From positions 11,730 to 75,729 of the forward strand of contig JBBINR010000016.1 of NCBI GenBank assembly GCA_037443785.1: a stretch of 64,000 bases of DNA, written 5' to 3'. Shown here in pieces: positions 43,325 to 52,847 of this stretch. The position numbers were made by a program, and so were the translations under genes. The notes under the pieces are model-generated. The model saw only the letters and a program-made list of their open reading frames with translations. It made no database searches and was not told the origin of the DNA. Every line of letters begins with the position of its first letter. Position 1 is the stretch's first letter. This DNA is from JAQUOA01 sp037443785. GTDB lineage: Bacteria; Bacteroidota; Ignavibacteria; UBA10030; UBA8401.

Positions 43325-45412
43325 ATGGCAGAAGTACACAAAGACGACGGACCAAAACACGTTCCGTACGTCTCTTCCGGATCAGACATGAAAGAGTTCA
43401 CTCTTCGTGCGCTTGTCATCGGGCTTATCATGTGCGTGGTATTGGGAGCGGCAAATGCATATCTCGGCTTAAAAGCGGGAATGACCATTGCTGCAACGTA
43501 TCCCGCAGCAGTTATTGGAATGGCATTGCTAAAATTAATGAAGGGAAGCATCCTTGAAGAAAATATGGCGCGAACCGTCGGTTCAATCGGCGAATCCGTT
43601 GCCGCTGGCGCTATTTTCACTATCCCCGCATTCGTTGTTCTTCACATCTGGAAATTCAATACCGAATCGATGAAGAATGAATATCTTACGGCAGCGGCAT
43701 TAATGATCTTGGGTGGTATTCTCGGAATCATGTTCGTTACCGTGCTTCGCCGTGTGATGGTTGAAGATCGTTCACTGCCGTTTCCGGAATCAGTTGCCGC
43801 GGCAGAAATTCACAAAGCAGGACAACGCGGAACGGAAGCAGCATTTCAATTATTTAAAGCGATGGCCGTTGGTGCATTTATAAAATTGTTGGATGGCTTA
43901 GGAGTATTTCACTCGTCGAATGATTTTCAGGTGATGGTTGGCCGTGTGAAAGAATCATTTGTGCGGCTTGGATTGAAAAGTGATGCCGACAAAATTATGG
44001 GAGGCGGCATCACCACAATTTCTGCACCGGCTGCAACTCCCGCATACATCGGTGTCGGATATATTATCGGTCCGGAGCTTGGTGCCTTGAACTTTGCCGG
44101 CGGTGTGCTTGCATGGGGGCTATTCGTTCCGCTGCTCGTATTCTTTCTTGGCCCGCAATTGATTGATAAATATCTTTCCACAAACAATAATGATTCGTTT
44201 GCAGCATGGGCAGCGTTGACAGGACATCTCTATAGATATATAGTTCGACCGATTGCTGTTGGCGGTATGCTTGTTGGCGCATGTTTTACCTTGTGGAAAA
44301 TGCGGAAGAATTTAATTCTCGGCATCAAGCGCGGAATTGCTGACGTTAAAAAATCTGCAGTCGCAAAAGAGGCGACCGACCGCACAGAAAAAGATCTTTC
44401 GTTCAAAACAGTTATTCTCGGTGTCGTTATTGTTTTTGCACTGATGATCGGTTTGTATTTTTATTTCACTGAAATGTGGATTGGCGCAATCCTTGCCGCG
44501 ATTGTTATGCTGGTTACAGGATTTTTCTTCGCGGCTGTTTCCGGCAACCTTGTCGGCATGATCGGTTCGTCGAACAATCCAATTTCCGGTTTAACACTTG
44601 CAACAACTGTTGTTGCTGCGTTGACGATGGTGTTAGTTGGCGTGAATGGAATTCAGGGCGTTGCTGCTGTGCTTGGCGTTGCCGCTATCGTCTGCGTTTC
44701 ATCTGCCGTTGCCGGTGAAATGCTTCAAGATTTAAAAGTCGGACACATCCTCGGCGGAACACCGTCGAAGATGCAGGTCGGCGATATTATCGGCGTTATT
44801 CTTGCCGGACTTGTAATGTTCTTTCCGCTGTATGTTTTGCATAATTCTGATCTTGCAAGCAACCCGCTCACCGGCGGATTCGGCGGACCGAAACTTCCCG
44901 CACCGCAAGCAGGATTAATGGCGGCGTTGTCTCAAGGAATTGTCGGCGGCGAAATGGCATGGCCGTTAGTGCTTGTCGGAATTGCCATGGGTATTGCTCT
45001 TATTTTAATTCGTGTCAAAAGCCCGATGTTATTTTCTGTCGGTATGTATCTTCCGTTGGAAACAACATTTGCAATTTTTATCGGCGGATTAATTCGCGGA
45101 TACGTTGACAAACGCGCTGTAAAACGCGGATATAACGATGCACAAAAAGCTCGCGTAGAAAATGCTGGAATTCTTTCTGCATCGGGTTTGATTGCGGGCG
45201 AAGCGTTGATGGGATTATTTATTGCGACCGTTGTGTTCGTCCGAGACCAAACAAGCGGCACACCGGAATTTTGGTCAATTCCGATGTTTGAGTCAGTTGC
45301 GTCATGGTTAGCAATTCCTGTATTTCTCGTGTTGATTGCGTATTTGGTGAAAATACCATTATCAAAAGCGGGCAGTCCTGATGAACCCGCACCGCCAACA
45401 GCAATGATGTGA
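43325..45412 (+). CDS. OPT-family oligopeptide transporter
   Basis: The 695-aa protein has about 14-16 membrane segments with OPT motifs (YLGLKAGMTIAATYPAAVIGM, RTVGSIGESVAAGAIFTIPAF, GNLVGMIGSSNNPISGLTLAT). OPT carriers import peptides or metal chelates with protons. A good AAGGAG precedes the ATG. The next genes encode a dipeptidase and an aminopeptidase, so peptide uptake is likely. Confidence 0.92.
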   Translation: MAEVHKDDGPKHVPYVSSGSDMKEFTLRALVIGLIMCVVLGAANAYLGLKAGMTIAATYPAAVIGMALLKLMKGSILEENMARTVGSIGESVAAGAIFTIPAFVVLHIWKFNTESMKNEYLTAAALMILGGILGIMFVTVLRRVMVEDRSLPFPESVAAAEIHKAGQRGTEAAFQLFKAMAVGAFIKLLDGLGVFHSSNDFQVMVGRVKESFVRLGLKSDADKIMGGGITTISAPAATPAYIGVGYIIGPELGALNFAGGVLAWGLFVPLLVFFLGPQLIDKYLSTNNNDSFAAWAALTGHLYRYIVRPIAVGGMLVGACFTLWKMRKNLILGIKRGIADVKKSAVAKEATDRTEKDLSFKTVILGVVIVFALMIGLYFYFTEMWIGAILAAIVMLVTGFFFAAVSGNLVGMIGSSNNPISGLTLATTVVAALTMVLVGVNGIQGVAAVLGVAAIVCVSSAVAGEMLQDLKVGHILGGTPSKMQVGDIIGVILAGLVMFFPLYVLHNSDLASNPLTGGFGGPKLPAPQAGLMAALSQGIVGGEMAWPLVLVGIAMGIALILIRVKSPMLFSVGMYLPLETTFAIFIGGLIRGYVDKRAVKRGYNDAQKARVENAGILSASGLIAGEALMGLFIATVVFVRDQTSGTPEFWSIPMFESVASWLAIPVFLVLIAYLVKIPLSKAGSPDEPAPPTAMM

Positions 45413-45423
45413 TGTAATAATCC

Positions 45424-45456
45424 TCTCACAGAAAGTATGAACTGCTTTCTGTGAGA
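45424..45456 (+). terminator. Strong hairpin after the OPT gene
   Basis: TCTCACAGAAAG (45424-45435) pairs perfectly with CTTTCTGTGAGA (45445-45456), a 12-bp stem with a 9-base loop. No T-run follows, so it may be an mRNA-stabilising hairpin or regulatory element and not a classical terminator. Confidence 0.5.
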
Positions 45457-45489
45457 AAGGATAAAAGACTTTATAATTCGTCTCTCACC

Positions 45490-45508
45490 GAAGATAAAAA
45501 ATATCTTC
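45490..45508 (+). other. Second hairpin in the leader of the dipeptidase gene
   Basis: GAAGATA/TATCTTC with a short A loop lies about 64 bases before the dipeptidase ATG and downstream of the 12-bp hairpin. A T-run is absent. Its role is unknown. Confidence 0.35.
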
Positions 45509-45571
45509 ATGTTGAGATTAACCCAATTGAGCCGTTGAACAAACGGTGTATCCAAATTATGTGAGGCAATT

Positions 45572-47026
45572 ATGTCAGAAGCAATTCAAGGTTTACAACC
45601 TGCGTTAGTGTGGAAATATTTCGCAGAGATCAGCAGGATTCCGCGTCCATCAAAACATGAAAAACAAATCTCCGATTATCTCATGGAGACCGCAAAAAAA
45701 CTTGGCCTTGAAGCTAAGCGCGATAAATTTCTGAATGTTGTTGTGAAAAAACCTGCATCTGCAGGAAGAGAAAATGTTCCATCCATCTGTCTGCAGGGAC
45801 ATGTGGATATGGTTCCCGAAAAAAACAAAGATAAAGTTCATAACTTCTTGAAGGATCCGATCGAACTCGTTCGCAAAGGAAATTTTTTGATGGCGAACGG
45901 CACAACACTCGGTGCCGATAATGGAATTGCCGTTGCAACATATCTTGCTATTATGGAGGACAAATCGTTGGTGCACGGACCGCTCGAACTTCTGTTTACT
46001 GTTGATGAAGAAACTGGATTGACCGGCGCGAATAATTTGAAGCCTGGCTTTCTTGAGAGCAAAACATTGATGAATCTCGATTCCGAAGAAGAAGGTTCAT
46101 TGTATGTCGGTTGTTCAGGCGGACGTAATACCCATGGGGTATGGAAATTAAAAACCGACAATGCACCCAAAGGAACTGTTGCGCTTAAAATTATCGTCAA
46201 AGGATTAAAAGGGGGACACTCGGGACTTGAGATTGATAAAGGGCGGGGCAACTCTATCAAAATAATGAATCGTGTATTGATTGCATTGGATAAAGCAGGT
46301 GCACGTCTTTCACACATTGAAGGTGGAAACAAGAGCAATGCTATTCCGCGCGAAGCTGAGGCGATTGTCTTTGTAGCGAAAAAAGACGTGAAAAAAGCCG
46401 CTGTGATTATTGCAGACTGGAATGATACGATTAAAGCAGAATTGTCTTCCGTTGAACCCGATTTGCAAATCGTTGCAGAGCAAATCGAGATGAAGAAAGC
46501 GAAAGTGCTGAAGAAAGATCTGCAGAAAGCAATTTATCAAACCATCTCAGCGCTTCCGCACGGTGTTTTGAAAATGAGTGCTGATATTAAAGAACTTGTT
46601 GAAACATCAACCAACGTTGCCATCATCACTACTGATAAAAAGGGAATTGAATTGATAACAAGTCAACGCAGTTCCGTTGCATCGGAAATTGTAGAATCGT
46701 TGCAAACAATGGCGTCGATCTTCACCCTTGGCGGTGCATCGGTAAAACAAACCGAGGGATATCCTGGATGGAAACCGAATCTCAATTCAAAAATTTTAGC
46801 GACCGCAAAACAATCATATAAAAATTTGTATGGCAAAGAACCGCTGGTAAAAGCAATTCACGCCGGACTTGAATGCGGTATCATCGGTGAAAAATATCCG
46901 GGTATGGATATGGTTTCATTCGGTCCAACGCTTGAAGGCGTGCATTCGCCGGATGAAAAGATTCACATTGATACAGTGGAAAAATTCTGGAAATTTACGC
47001 TCGAAATTTTAAAGACTGTGAATTAA
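45572..47026 (+). CDS. pepD: Cytosol non-specific dipeptidase / aminoacyl-histidine dipeptidase (M20)
   Basis: This 484-aa protein has the M20 metal-ligand blocks LQGHVDMVPEKN (His, Asp), LGADNGIAVATYL (Asp), TVDEETGLTGA (catalytic Glu and metal Glu), MNLDSEEEG and the C-terminal GVHSPDE (His). It cleaves dipeptides in the cytoplasm. The start ATG follows GAGG. It lies after the peptide transporter and is closed by a strong terminator. Confidence 0.94.
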   Translation: MSEAIQGLQPALVWKYFAEISRIPRPSKHEKQISDYLMETAKKLGLEAKRDKFLNVVVKKPASAGRENVPSICLQGHVDMVPEKNKDKVHNFLKDPIELVRKGNFLMANGTTLGADNGIAVATYLAIMEDKSLVHGPLELLFTVDEETGLTGANNLKPGFLESKTLMNLDSEEEGSLYVGCSGGRNTHGVWKLKTDNAPKGTVALKIIVKGLKGGHSGLEIDKGRGNSIKIMNRVLIALDKAGARLSHIEGGNKSNAIPREAEAIVFVAKKDVKKAAVIIADWNDTIKAELSSVEPDLQIVAEQIEMKKAKVLKKDLQKAIYQTISALPHGVLKMSADIKELVETSTNVAIITTDKKGIELITSQRSSVASEIVESLQTMASIFTLGGASVKQTEGYPGWKPNLNSKILATAKQSYKNLYGKEPLVKAIHAGLECGIIGEKYPGMDMVSFGPTLEGVHSPDEKIHIDTVEKFWKFTLEILKTVN

Positions 47027-47055
47027 ATGAAATCGTAGTGAAATCGTTTCTCAAT

Positions 47056-47086
47056 CGCCGTACACAACCTGTGCGGCGTTTTTTTT
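47056..47086 (+). terminator. Rho-independent terminator after the dipeptidase gene
   Basis: A 9-bp stem (CGCCGTACA/TGTGCGGCG) is followed by eight T's at 47079-47086. Confidence 0.92.
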
Positions 47087-47128
47087 CTTCCATGATAGAA
47101 TAATTTTTATGTACAAACGGAAAAATCT

Positions 47129-48412
47129 ATGACGACTTCAGCAGCTTCAACAACACTTCCTGCTCCGCCGCGTGCATATCGATGGCTTGTTCTCGTTCTT
47201 ATCAGCCTTGCAATGTTTGGCAATTACTACATTTACGATGCAATCAGTCCGCTTGCTGATGTATTGGTTAAGCAATTGCATTTCACCGATTCCGATATCG
47301 GATTGCTGCAGGGAATTTACAGCGTCCCGAATATTTTTATGGTGCTCATCGGCGGATTTATTATTGATAGATTGGGAACGAAAAAATCGACGTTTATTTT
47401 TGCTGCACTATGCTTGCTGGGTTCTATAATAACAGTTTCCAGCGGAACGTTATTTGTGATGGCAGCAGGAAGATTAGTGTTTGGACTCGGCGCTGAATCG
47501 TTGATTGTTGCGGTGACAACAGCCATTGCAAAATGGTTTCGCGGAAAAGAATTGAGCTTTGCTTTTGGTATCAATTTGACGATTGCACGATTGGGTTCGT
47601 TTGCCGCATTGAATTCGCCATCATGGGCATCAAAATATTATGACAACTGGCAGGCAGCACTCATGATCTCTGTTGTGTTTGGTGTGGTGTGTGTTGCTGG
47701 TGCGGTGATTTATTGGGGACTCGAATCGAAAGCGGAAAAAAAATACCGGATCGGAGAAGCAGGCGCAACTGACAAAGTTGTATTTGCCGATATCATGAAG
47801 TTTGGAACATCGTATTGGTACATCGTCGCTTTGTGTATTACATTTTATTCCGGCATTTTTCCATTCCAAACATTTGCTGTGAAATTTTTTATCGAAGCCC
47901 ATGGAACATCGCGCGAGCTCGGCGGATTCTTATCAAGCATGCTTACATTGTTCGCAATGGTGGCAACGCCATTGTTTGGTCTAATGGTTGACAAAATTGG
48001 TAAACGATCACTCTTTATGATGTTTGGATCGTTGCTGCTTGTTCCGGTCTATTTGATGATGGCATATACGCACATCTCACTCTACGTTCCAATGGCAATG
48101 ATGGGAATTGCGTTCTCATTAATTCCCGGCATCATGTGGCCCTCAGTAGCGTACATTGTTGGAGAATCAAAACTCGGCACGGCATATGGCTTGATGACGC
48201 TCATTCAAAATATTGGATTGGCGGGATTCAATTTCTTAATCGGCTGGGCAAATGATTTTTCCGGTGCGAGCGCAGCAAATCCCGGAGGTTATACGTTAGG
48301 AATGTGGTTCTTCTCTTCGCTCGGATTCATCGGATTTCTATTCGCATTCCTTTTGAGACGTCGTGAAATGGGACCGCATGCTCATGGACTTGAAACGATT
48401 AAAGCTGGATAA
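47129..48412 (+). CDS. Major facilitator superfamily transporter
   Basis: The 427-aa protein shows 12 membrane segments with the MFS loop 2-3 motif (GGFIIDRLGTKKST) and its repeat (FGLMVDKIGKRSL). The family is clear, the substrate is not. It lies 3 bp before an aminopeptidase gene, so uptake or export of a peptide-derived compound is possible. Confidence 0.9.
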   Translation: MTTSAASTTLPAPPRAYRWLVLVLISLAMFGNYYIYDAISPLADVLVKQLHFTDSDIGLLQGIYSVPNIFMVLIGGFIIDRLGTKKSTFIFAALCLLGSIITVSSGTLFVMAAGRLVFGLGAESLIVAVTTAIAKWFRGKELSFAFGINLTIARLGSFAALNSPSWASKYYDNWQAALMISVVFGVVCVAGAVIYWGLESKAEKKYRIGEAGATDKVVFADIMKFGTSYWYIVALCITFYSGIFPFQTFAVKFFIEAHGTSRELGGFLSSMLTLFAMVATPLFGLMVDKIGKRSLFMMFGSLLLVPVYLMMAYTHISLYVPMAMMGIAFSLIPGIMWPSVAYIVGESKLGTAYGLMTLIQNIGLAGFNFLIGWANDFSGASAANPGGYTLGMWFFSSLGFIGFLFAFLLRRREMGPHAHGLETIKAG

Positions 48413-48415
48413 GGA

Positions 48416-49384
48416 ATGAATATTTCTTCGCAATTACTCTCTGCCTCTCAAATCGCAATCCGCGATTGCATGGGAACAAAGCAGAACGAAAAAATTCTTG
48501 TGGTTACGGATGAACCATTGCGTACACTCGGCTATGCATTATGGAAAGCGGCAAAAGATTTCGGCAACGAAGTTTTGCTGGTGGAAATTCTTCCCCGTAA
48601 ATCGAACGGCGAAGAACCTCCGGCAGAAGTTGCAGAGCTGATGAAGAAGTTCGATGTTGTTTTCTGTCCTACATCAAAATCATTAACGCATACCGATGCA
48701 CGCCGTGCAGCGAGTTCGTTGGGTGTTCGCATTGCAACACTTCCCGGTGTAACGGAAGAAATTATGGTTCGCTGCATGAACGCAGATTATCACGCCATTG
48801 CGCATCGAACGTACACTCTCTGCGGAATGCTTGAAAAATCTTCCGTTGTTCGTGTAACATCTCCTGCAGGTACCGATATTACAATGCCGATCAAAGGAAG
48901 AACTGCACATGCAAGTTCCGGATTGTTTCATGAAAAAGGACAATCAGGCAATCTCCCGACCGGTGAAGCATACCTTGCGCCGCTTGAACATCAATCGAAT
49001 GGTGTCGTTGTCGTTGATGGCTCGATGGCAATGGTAGGAATGGTGAAGACGCCGATTCGCATCGTAGTGAAAGACGGATACGCATCAGAAATTAGTGGAG
49101 GTGCGGAAGCGGATCAATTTAAAAAGCTTTTGGAACCGCACGGTAAAGATGCATACACCGTTGCAGAGTTTGGCATCGGTACGAATGATAAAGCAATTCT
49201 CACCGGCAAAATCATCGAAGATGAAAAAGTGATGGGAACAATCCATATTGCATTTGGCGATAATAAGTCGATGGGAGGCTCTGTTCGCGTTGCAAGCCAT
49301 CTCGATGGATTAGTAAAATCTCCCACTGTTTGGTTTGATGAGAAGATGGTTATGAAAGATGGAAAATTCGTAATCGAAATATAA
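48416..49384 (+). CDS. M29-type (thermophilic) aminopeptidase
   Basis: The 322-aa product matches the M29/leucyl aminopeptidase layout: an N-terminal alpha/beta part (EKILVVTDEPLRTLGYALW) and a C-terminal metal-binding part (AEFGIGTNDKA, GTIHIAFGDNKSMGGSV, SHLDGLVKSPTVWFD) holding Glu, His and Asp ligands. It removes N-terminal residues from peptides. It sits in a run with the MFS, thioesterase and symporter genes, 7 bp from the next gene. Confidence 0.87.
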   Translation: MNISSQLLSASQIAIRDCMGTKQNEKILVVTDEPLRTLGYALWKAAKDFGNEVLLVEILPRKSNGEEPPAEVAELMKKFDVVFCPTSKSLTHTDARRAASSLGVRIATLPGVTEEIMVRCMNADYHAIAHRTYTLCGMLEKSSVVRVTSPAGTDITMPIKGRTAHASSGLFHEKGQSGNLPTGEAYLAPLEHQSNGVVVVDGSMAMVGMVKTPIRIVVKDGYASEISGGAEADQFKKLLEPHGKDAYTVAEFGIGTNDKAILTGKIIEDEKVMGTIHIAFGDNKSMGGSVRVASHLDGLVKSPTVWFDEKMVMKDGKFVIEI

Positions 49385-49391
49385 ATCGAAA

Positions 49392-49835
49392 ATGCCTACT
49401 TCACTCGAAATTCTTCAATCCGAATTTAGCCAATTGCATAAGCAATTTCCTTCAGCAGAACTCCCTCCGAAGTGTTCTGCTTCCATGAAGGGAGAATATG
49501 TTGATTACGAATCACGACTGATGTTGAAGATTGCGTTTCCGGTCCTTGAGGAATATCTCAATCCGATGAAAGCGATGCAGGGCGGATTTATTACAGCCGC
49601 GTTTGACAATGTTTTTGGCCCGCTCAGTTATCTCGCCTCAAGAACTCCATGCACAACACTCGATCTTCATACGAATTACATTCGCTCAATTAATGCTGGC
49701 GAAATACTAACTGTTACAGCCCGTGTAGTTTCTCGCGGTGTATCGGCGATGCATCTTTCCGGAGAGGCTGTGAATGAAAGAGGAAAATTAATTGCAACAT
49801 GCACTTCACACATGGTGCCGCTGAAATTACCGTAG
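49392..49835 (+). CDS. PaaI-type hotdog thioesterase
   Basis: The 147-aa product has the hotdog-fold signature of the PaaI family (LNPMKAMQGGFITAAFDNVFGPL; TLDLHTNYIRSINAGEILTVTARV). It probably hydrolyses acyl- or aryl-CoA thioesters, which arise in amino-acid breakdown. It lies between the aminopeptidase and symporter genes. Confidence 0.88.
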   Translation: MPTSLEILQSEFSQLHKQFPSAELPPKCSASMKGEYVDYESRLMLKIAFPVLEEYLNPMKAMQGGFITAAFDNVFGPLSYLASRTPCTTLDLHTNYIRSINAGEILTVTARVVSRGVSAMHLSGEAVNERGKLIATCTSHMVPLKLP

Positions 49836-49874
49836 TTCGATTCACGATTTCATAATTTTAATGTCAAAAACCAT

Positions 49875-51206
49875 ATGAGTAATTCTGTACAAAATAAAAA
49901 ATGGTGGCACATTTCACTCACCAAACAAATTCTCATCGGACTCGTTGTTGGAATATTTATCGGATGGTTTGCACCTGAGTTTGCTAAGCAGACGGCATTT
50001 CTTCGGACAATATTTTTGAATCTCATCAAACTGATTATAGCACCGTTGATTTTTGGAAGCATTGTTGCCGGAATCGCAGGAGGGGGAAGTGCAAAGAAAG
50101 TTGGACGCATTGGAGTGAAGGCGCTGGTCTATTTTGAAGTCGTCACGACACTTGCACTTGCTGTTGGACTCCTTGTCGTTAATATTACAAAACCGGGGTA
50201 TGGGGTCGAATTAAAGGGCGACATGGTGCAAATGAGTAAGATCGCCGAAAATCATCCGATGACTTTCGTTGAAACGCTGGTTCATGCATTTCCATCGAAT
50301 ATTATTGACTCCATGATGCGCAACGACGTTCTTCAGATTGTCGTCTTCTCCGTGATTTTTGCATTCGCTGTTTCGGCGATGGGAAAAAAAGGTCAGCCGA
50401 TTTTAGATTTTGCCGAAGCACTTTCTCAAACGATGTTTAAATTTACAAGCTACATCATGATGTTTGCTCCGTTTGGCATTGGCGCGGCAATGGCCGTCAC
50501 TGTCGGACATATGGGAATCAGTGTTTTGATAAATTTGGGAATGCTTGTTGGTACACTGTATATCGCATTGATCGTTTTTATTGTTATCGTGCTCGGCACT
50601 GTTGCGTACATCGTCAAACTTCCTGTCAAACAATATTTGAAAGCAATTCGCGAACCATTCACGCTCGCGTTTGTTACAACAAGCAGCGAATCGGCTCTTC
50701 CAAAATTAATGGAAGTGATGGAGCGTATCGGTGTGCCCAAACGCATTGTTGGATTTGTTGTCCCGACCGGGTACAGTTTTAATTTGGATGGAAGCACGCT
50801 GTATCTTGCCGTTGCCGCTGTGTTCGTTGCGCAAGCCGCTGAAACAACAACGGGCGTGCACTTTGGAATTGAACAGCAAATCTTACTTCTGCTTACACTG
50901 ATGATAACTTCAAAGGGAATAGCAGCAGTCCCGCGTGCGTCACTTGTTGTTTTGTTTGCTGCGTTACATTCATTTGGCCTTCCTCCCGAAGGTGTTGCAG
51001 TTATTTTTGCCGTTGATGAATTGATGGATATGGCTCGCACCTCAGTGAACGTGCTTGGCAACGGACTTGCCTGCGTGGTTGTGGCACGATGGGAAGGTGA
51101 GTTTGATGATAACAAAGCACGCGTCTTTGGAACAAGCGAGGAAGTTCGATTGGAAACCGAAGAAGGAAATCTTGCCTTTGCACAGGATGCAAGCAGAGGA
51201 GAGTGA
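49875..51206 (+). CDS. Dicarboxylate/amino acid:cation symporter (DAACS family)
   Basis: The 443-aa protein has the GltP/DctA pattern: RTIFLNLIKLIIAPLIFGSIV, the serine-rich TTSSESALPKLME hairpin and GYSFNLDGSTLY for cation binding. It imports glutamate, aspartate or C4-dicarboxylates with H+ or Na+. Its TGA stop forms GTGA with a possible start of the next gene, a sign of translational coupling. Confidence 0.93.
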   Translation: MSNSVQNKKWWHISLTKQILIGLVVGIFIGWFAPEFAKQTAFLRTIFLNLIKLIIAPLIFGSIVAGIAGGGSAKKVGRIGVKALVYFEVVTTLALAVGLLVVNITKPGYGVELKGDMVQMSKIAENHPMTFVETLVHAFPSNIIDSMMRNDVLQIVVFSVIFAFAVSAMGKKGQPILDFAEALSQTMFKFTSYIMMFAPFGIGAAMAVTVGHMGISVLINLGMLVGTLYIALIVFIVIVLGTVAYIVKLPVKQYLKAIREPFTLAFVTTSSESALPKLMEVMERIGVPKRIVGFVVPTGYSFNLDGSTLYLAVAAVFVAQAAETTTGVHFGIEQQILLLLTLMITSKGIAAVPRASLVVLFAALHSFGLPPEGVAVIFAVDELMDMARTSVNVLGNGLACVVVARWEGEFDDNKARVFGTSEEVRLETEEGNLAFAQDASRGE

Positions 51207-51209
51207 TTT

Positions 51210-51971
51210 ATTTTTTCCGATCAAGTATTCACATTTATTATTCTTTTCATTGCCGCATTCTTTTCCGGTTTGATTGATGCCATTGCGGGCGGTGGAGGAT
51301 TGATTGCACTTCCTGCCTTACTCAGCGTTGGCGTTCCTCCGCAGATTGCGCTCGGCACAAATAAATTTCAAAGTTCGTTCGGCAGTTTCACAGCGTCACT
51401 CTATTATTGGCGAAAAGGGCTGGTTGATCTTAGAAAAGCACGTCTAGGAATTATTTTTACATTCATCGGCGCGGCAATTGGTTCATGGTTCGTTCAACAG
51501 ATTCACGCCGAGGTCCTTAATACCATCATCCCTCTTCTTCTTTTTGTCATCGCTCTCTATACAATTCTTACGCCGTCACTTGGACACACGGAGATTCATC
51601 CACGAGTGACTCAATTGAATTTTTTCATTGTTGCAGGAATTGGTTTTGGATTCTACGATGGTTTTTTTGGTCCTGGTGTCGGATCATTTTGGGCAATTGC
51701 ATTTATTTTCTTTCTCGGATTTGATATCAAACGAGCAACGGGACATACCAAAGTAATGAATTTTACCAGCAATATTATTTCTGTCATTGTCTTCGCGCTC
51801 GGTGGATCAATTTGGATTGTTCACGGCATTGTAATGGCGATCGGACAAACAATCGGTGCGCAGATTGGTGCCCGTTTAGCGGTGAAAAAAGGAATCGCCA
51901 TTATTCGGCCATTGTTCATCATTATTGTCTTTGCAACAATTGGGAAGTTGTTATACTCTCGTTTCTTCTGA
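51210..51971 (+). CDS. TSUP/TauE-SafE-family permease with uncertain 5' end
   Basis: About 253 aa with the TSUP repeat (FSGLIDAIAGGGGLIALPALLSVG; GFYDGFFGPGVGSFWAI). The first standard start in frame is TTG 51270, which would remove the first membrane segment (TFIILFIAAFFSG). The frame is open from 51207 but offers only a rare ATT at 51210. A GTG at 51203 overlaps the preceding stop (GTGA) and would encode MIYFSDQVFTFI if the T6 run at 51211-51216 were one base shorter. I therefore suspect a homopolymer indel, slippage or an unusual start. The family exports sulfite or other organic anions. Confidence 0.8.
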   Translation: MFSDQVFTFIILFIAAFFSGLIDAIAGGGGLIALPALLSVGVPPQIALGTNKFQSSFGSFTASLYYWRKGLVDLRKARLGIIFTFIGAAIGSWFVQQIHAEVLNTIIPLLLFVIALYTILTPSLGHTEIHPRVTQLNFFIVAGIGFGFYDGFFGPGVGSFWAIAFIFFLGFDIKRATGHTKVMNFTSNIISVIVFALGGSIWIVHGIVMAIGQTIGAQIGARLAVKKGIAIIRPLFIIIVFATIGKLLYSRFF

Positions 51972-52033
51972 GCGTAATAAATTTTTAATACTAAGATCAT
52001 ATTGGCGGATTCAAATTTTTGTATTTTGGAACC

Positions 52034-52750
52034 ATGTTTACATTGCTTCTTATAATGCTGGTCAATCCTCCTGCTGCAAAAAGCGGCGATGACGCTTTTG
52101 AAAAACAACAATACACTGAAGCAATCAAATTATATGAAGCCGAACTTACTGTTTCTCCGAGCAATGCTGAATTGCTATGGAGAATTTCTCGAGCGTATAT
52201 CTCAATTGGAGATGTAGCAAAACGCGAGGAACGCGAACAGTATTATCGCAAAGCGGATGAATTTTCGACACGTGCAGTTCAGTGCGACACTGTAAATTCC
52301 GACGCACATTGCTGGCGGGCGATTAGTGTCGGCTATGTTTCGATGTACGAAGGAGTTCGCTCGAAAGTTAAAATGGCAAATGTTGTGAAAAGTGAACTTG
52401 ATATGGCAATTAGGTTAAATCCCAATAATGATATCGCCTATTCCATTCTCGGAACATTTTATCGTGCACTGGGCAACATCAGCTGGATTGAAAAACAACT
52501 TGCCAACCTGCTTCTTGGCGGCATTCCGAGCGGTGGATTTGAAGATGCGGAACGCGCATTAAAAAAAGCAATTCAACTTTCGCCGAAAATTGTTCGGCAT
52601 CGGTATGAGCTTGGCAGGGTGTACCTCGATTGGGGTAAAAATGAAGACGCAAAGAAAATATTTTTGGAAACAGTAAATCTTTCGCCGAATCTTGCCAGCG
52701 ATACGCATCGTTTCGAGTTCATGAAAAAGAAACTTGCAGAACTGCAATAG
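52034..52750 (+). CDS. Exported TPR-repeat protein
   Basis: The ATG at 52034 gives a signal peptide (MFTLLLIMLVNPPAAKSG); a TTG at 52019 is also in frame. The 238-aa product has TPR units (DAFEKQQYTEAIKLYEAEL, NAELLWRISRAYISIGD, VRHRYELGRVYLDWGKNEDAKKIF), similar to the RMD-like single-domain TPR proteins. It probably scaffolds protein contacts in the periplasm. The partner is unknown. Confidence 0.8.
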   Translation: MFTLLLIMLVNPPAAKSGDDAFEKQQYTEAIKLYEAELTVSPSNAELLWRISRAYISIGDVAKREEREQYYRKADEFSTRAVQCDTVNSDAHCWRAISVGYVSMYEGVRSKVKMANVVKSELDMAIRLNPNNDIAYSILGTFYRALGNISWIEKQLANLLLGGIPSGGFEDAERALKKAIQLSPKIVRHRYELGRVYLDWGKNEDAKKIFLETVNLSPNLASDTHRFEFMKKKLAELQ

Positions 52751-52847
52751 AATCTAATCTTTGCATTATATTTACCTTCCGGCTGATTTCTGCTATATTA
52801 TAGCTATATACTACAAGGCAGTGAAAAAATTAATTCTGTTAAAATAA

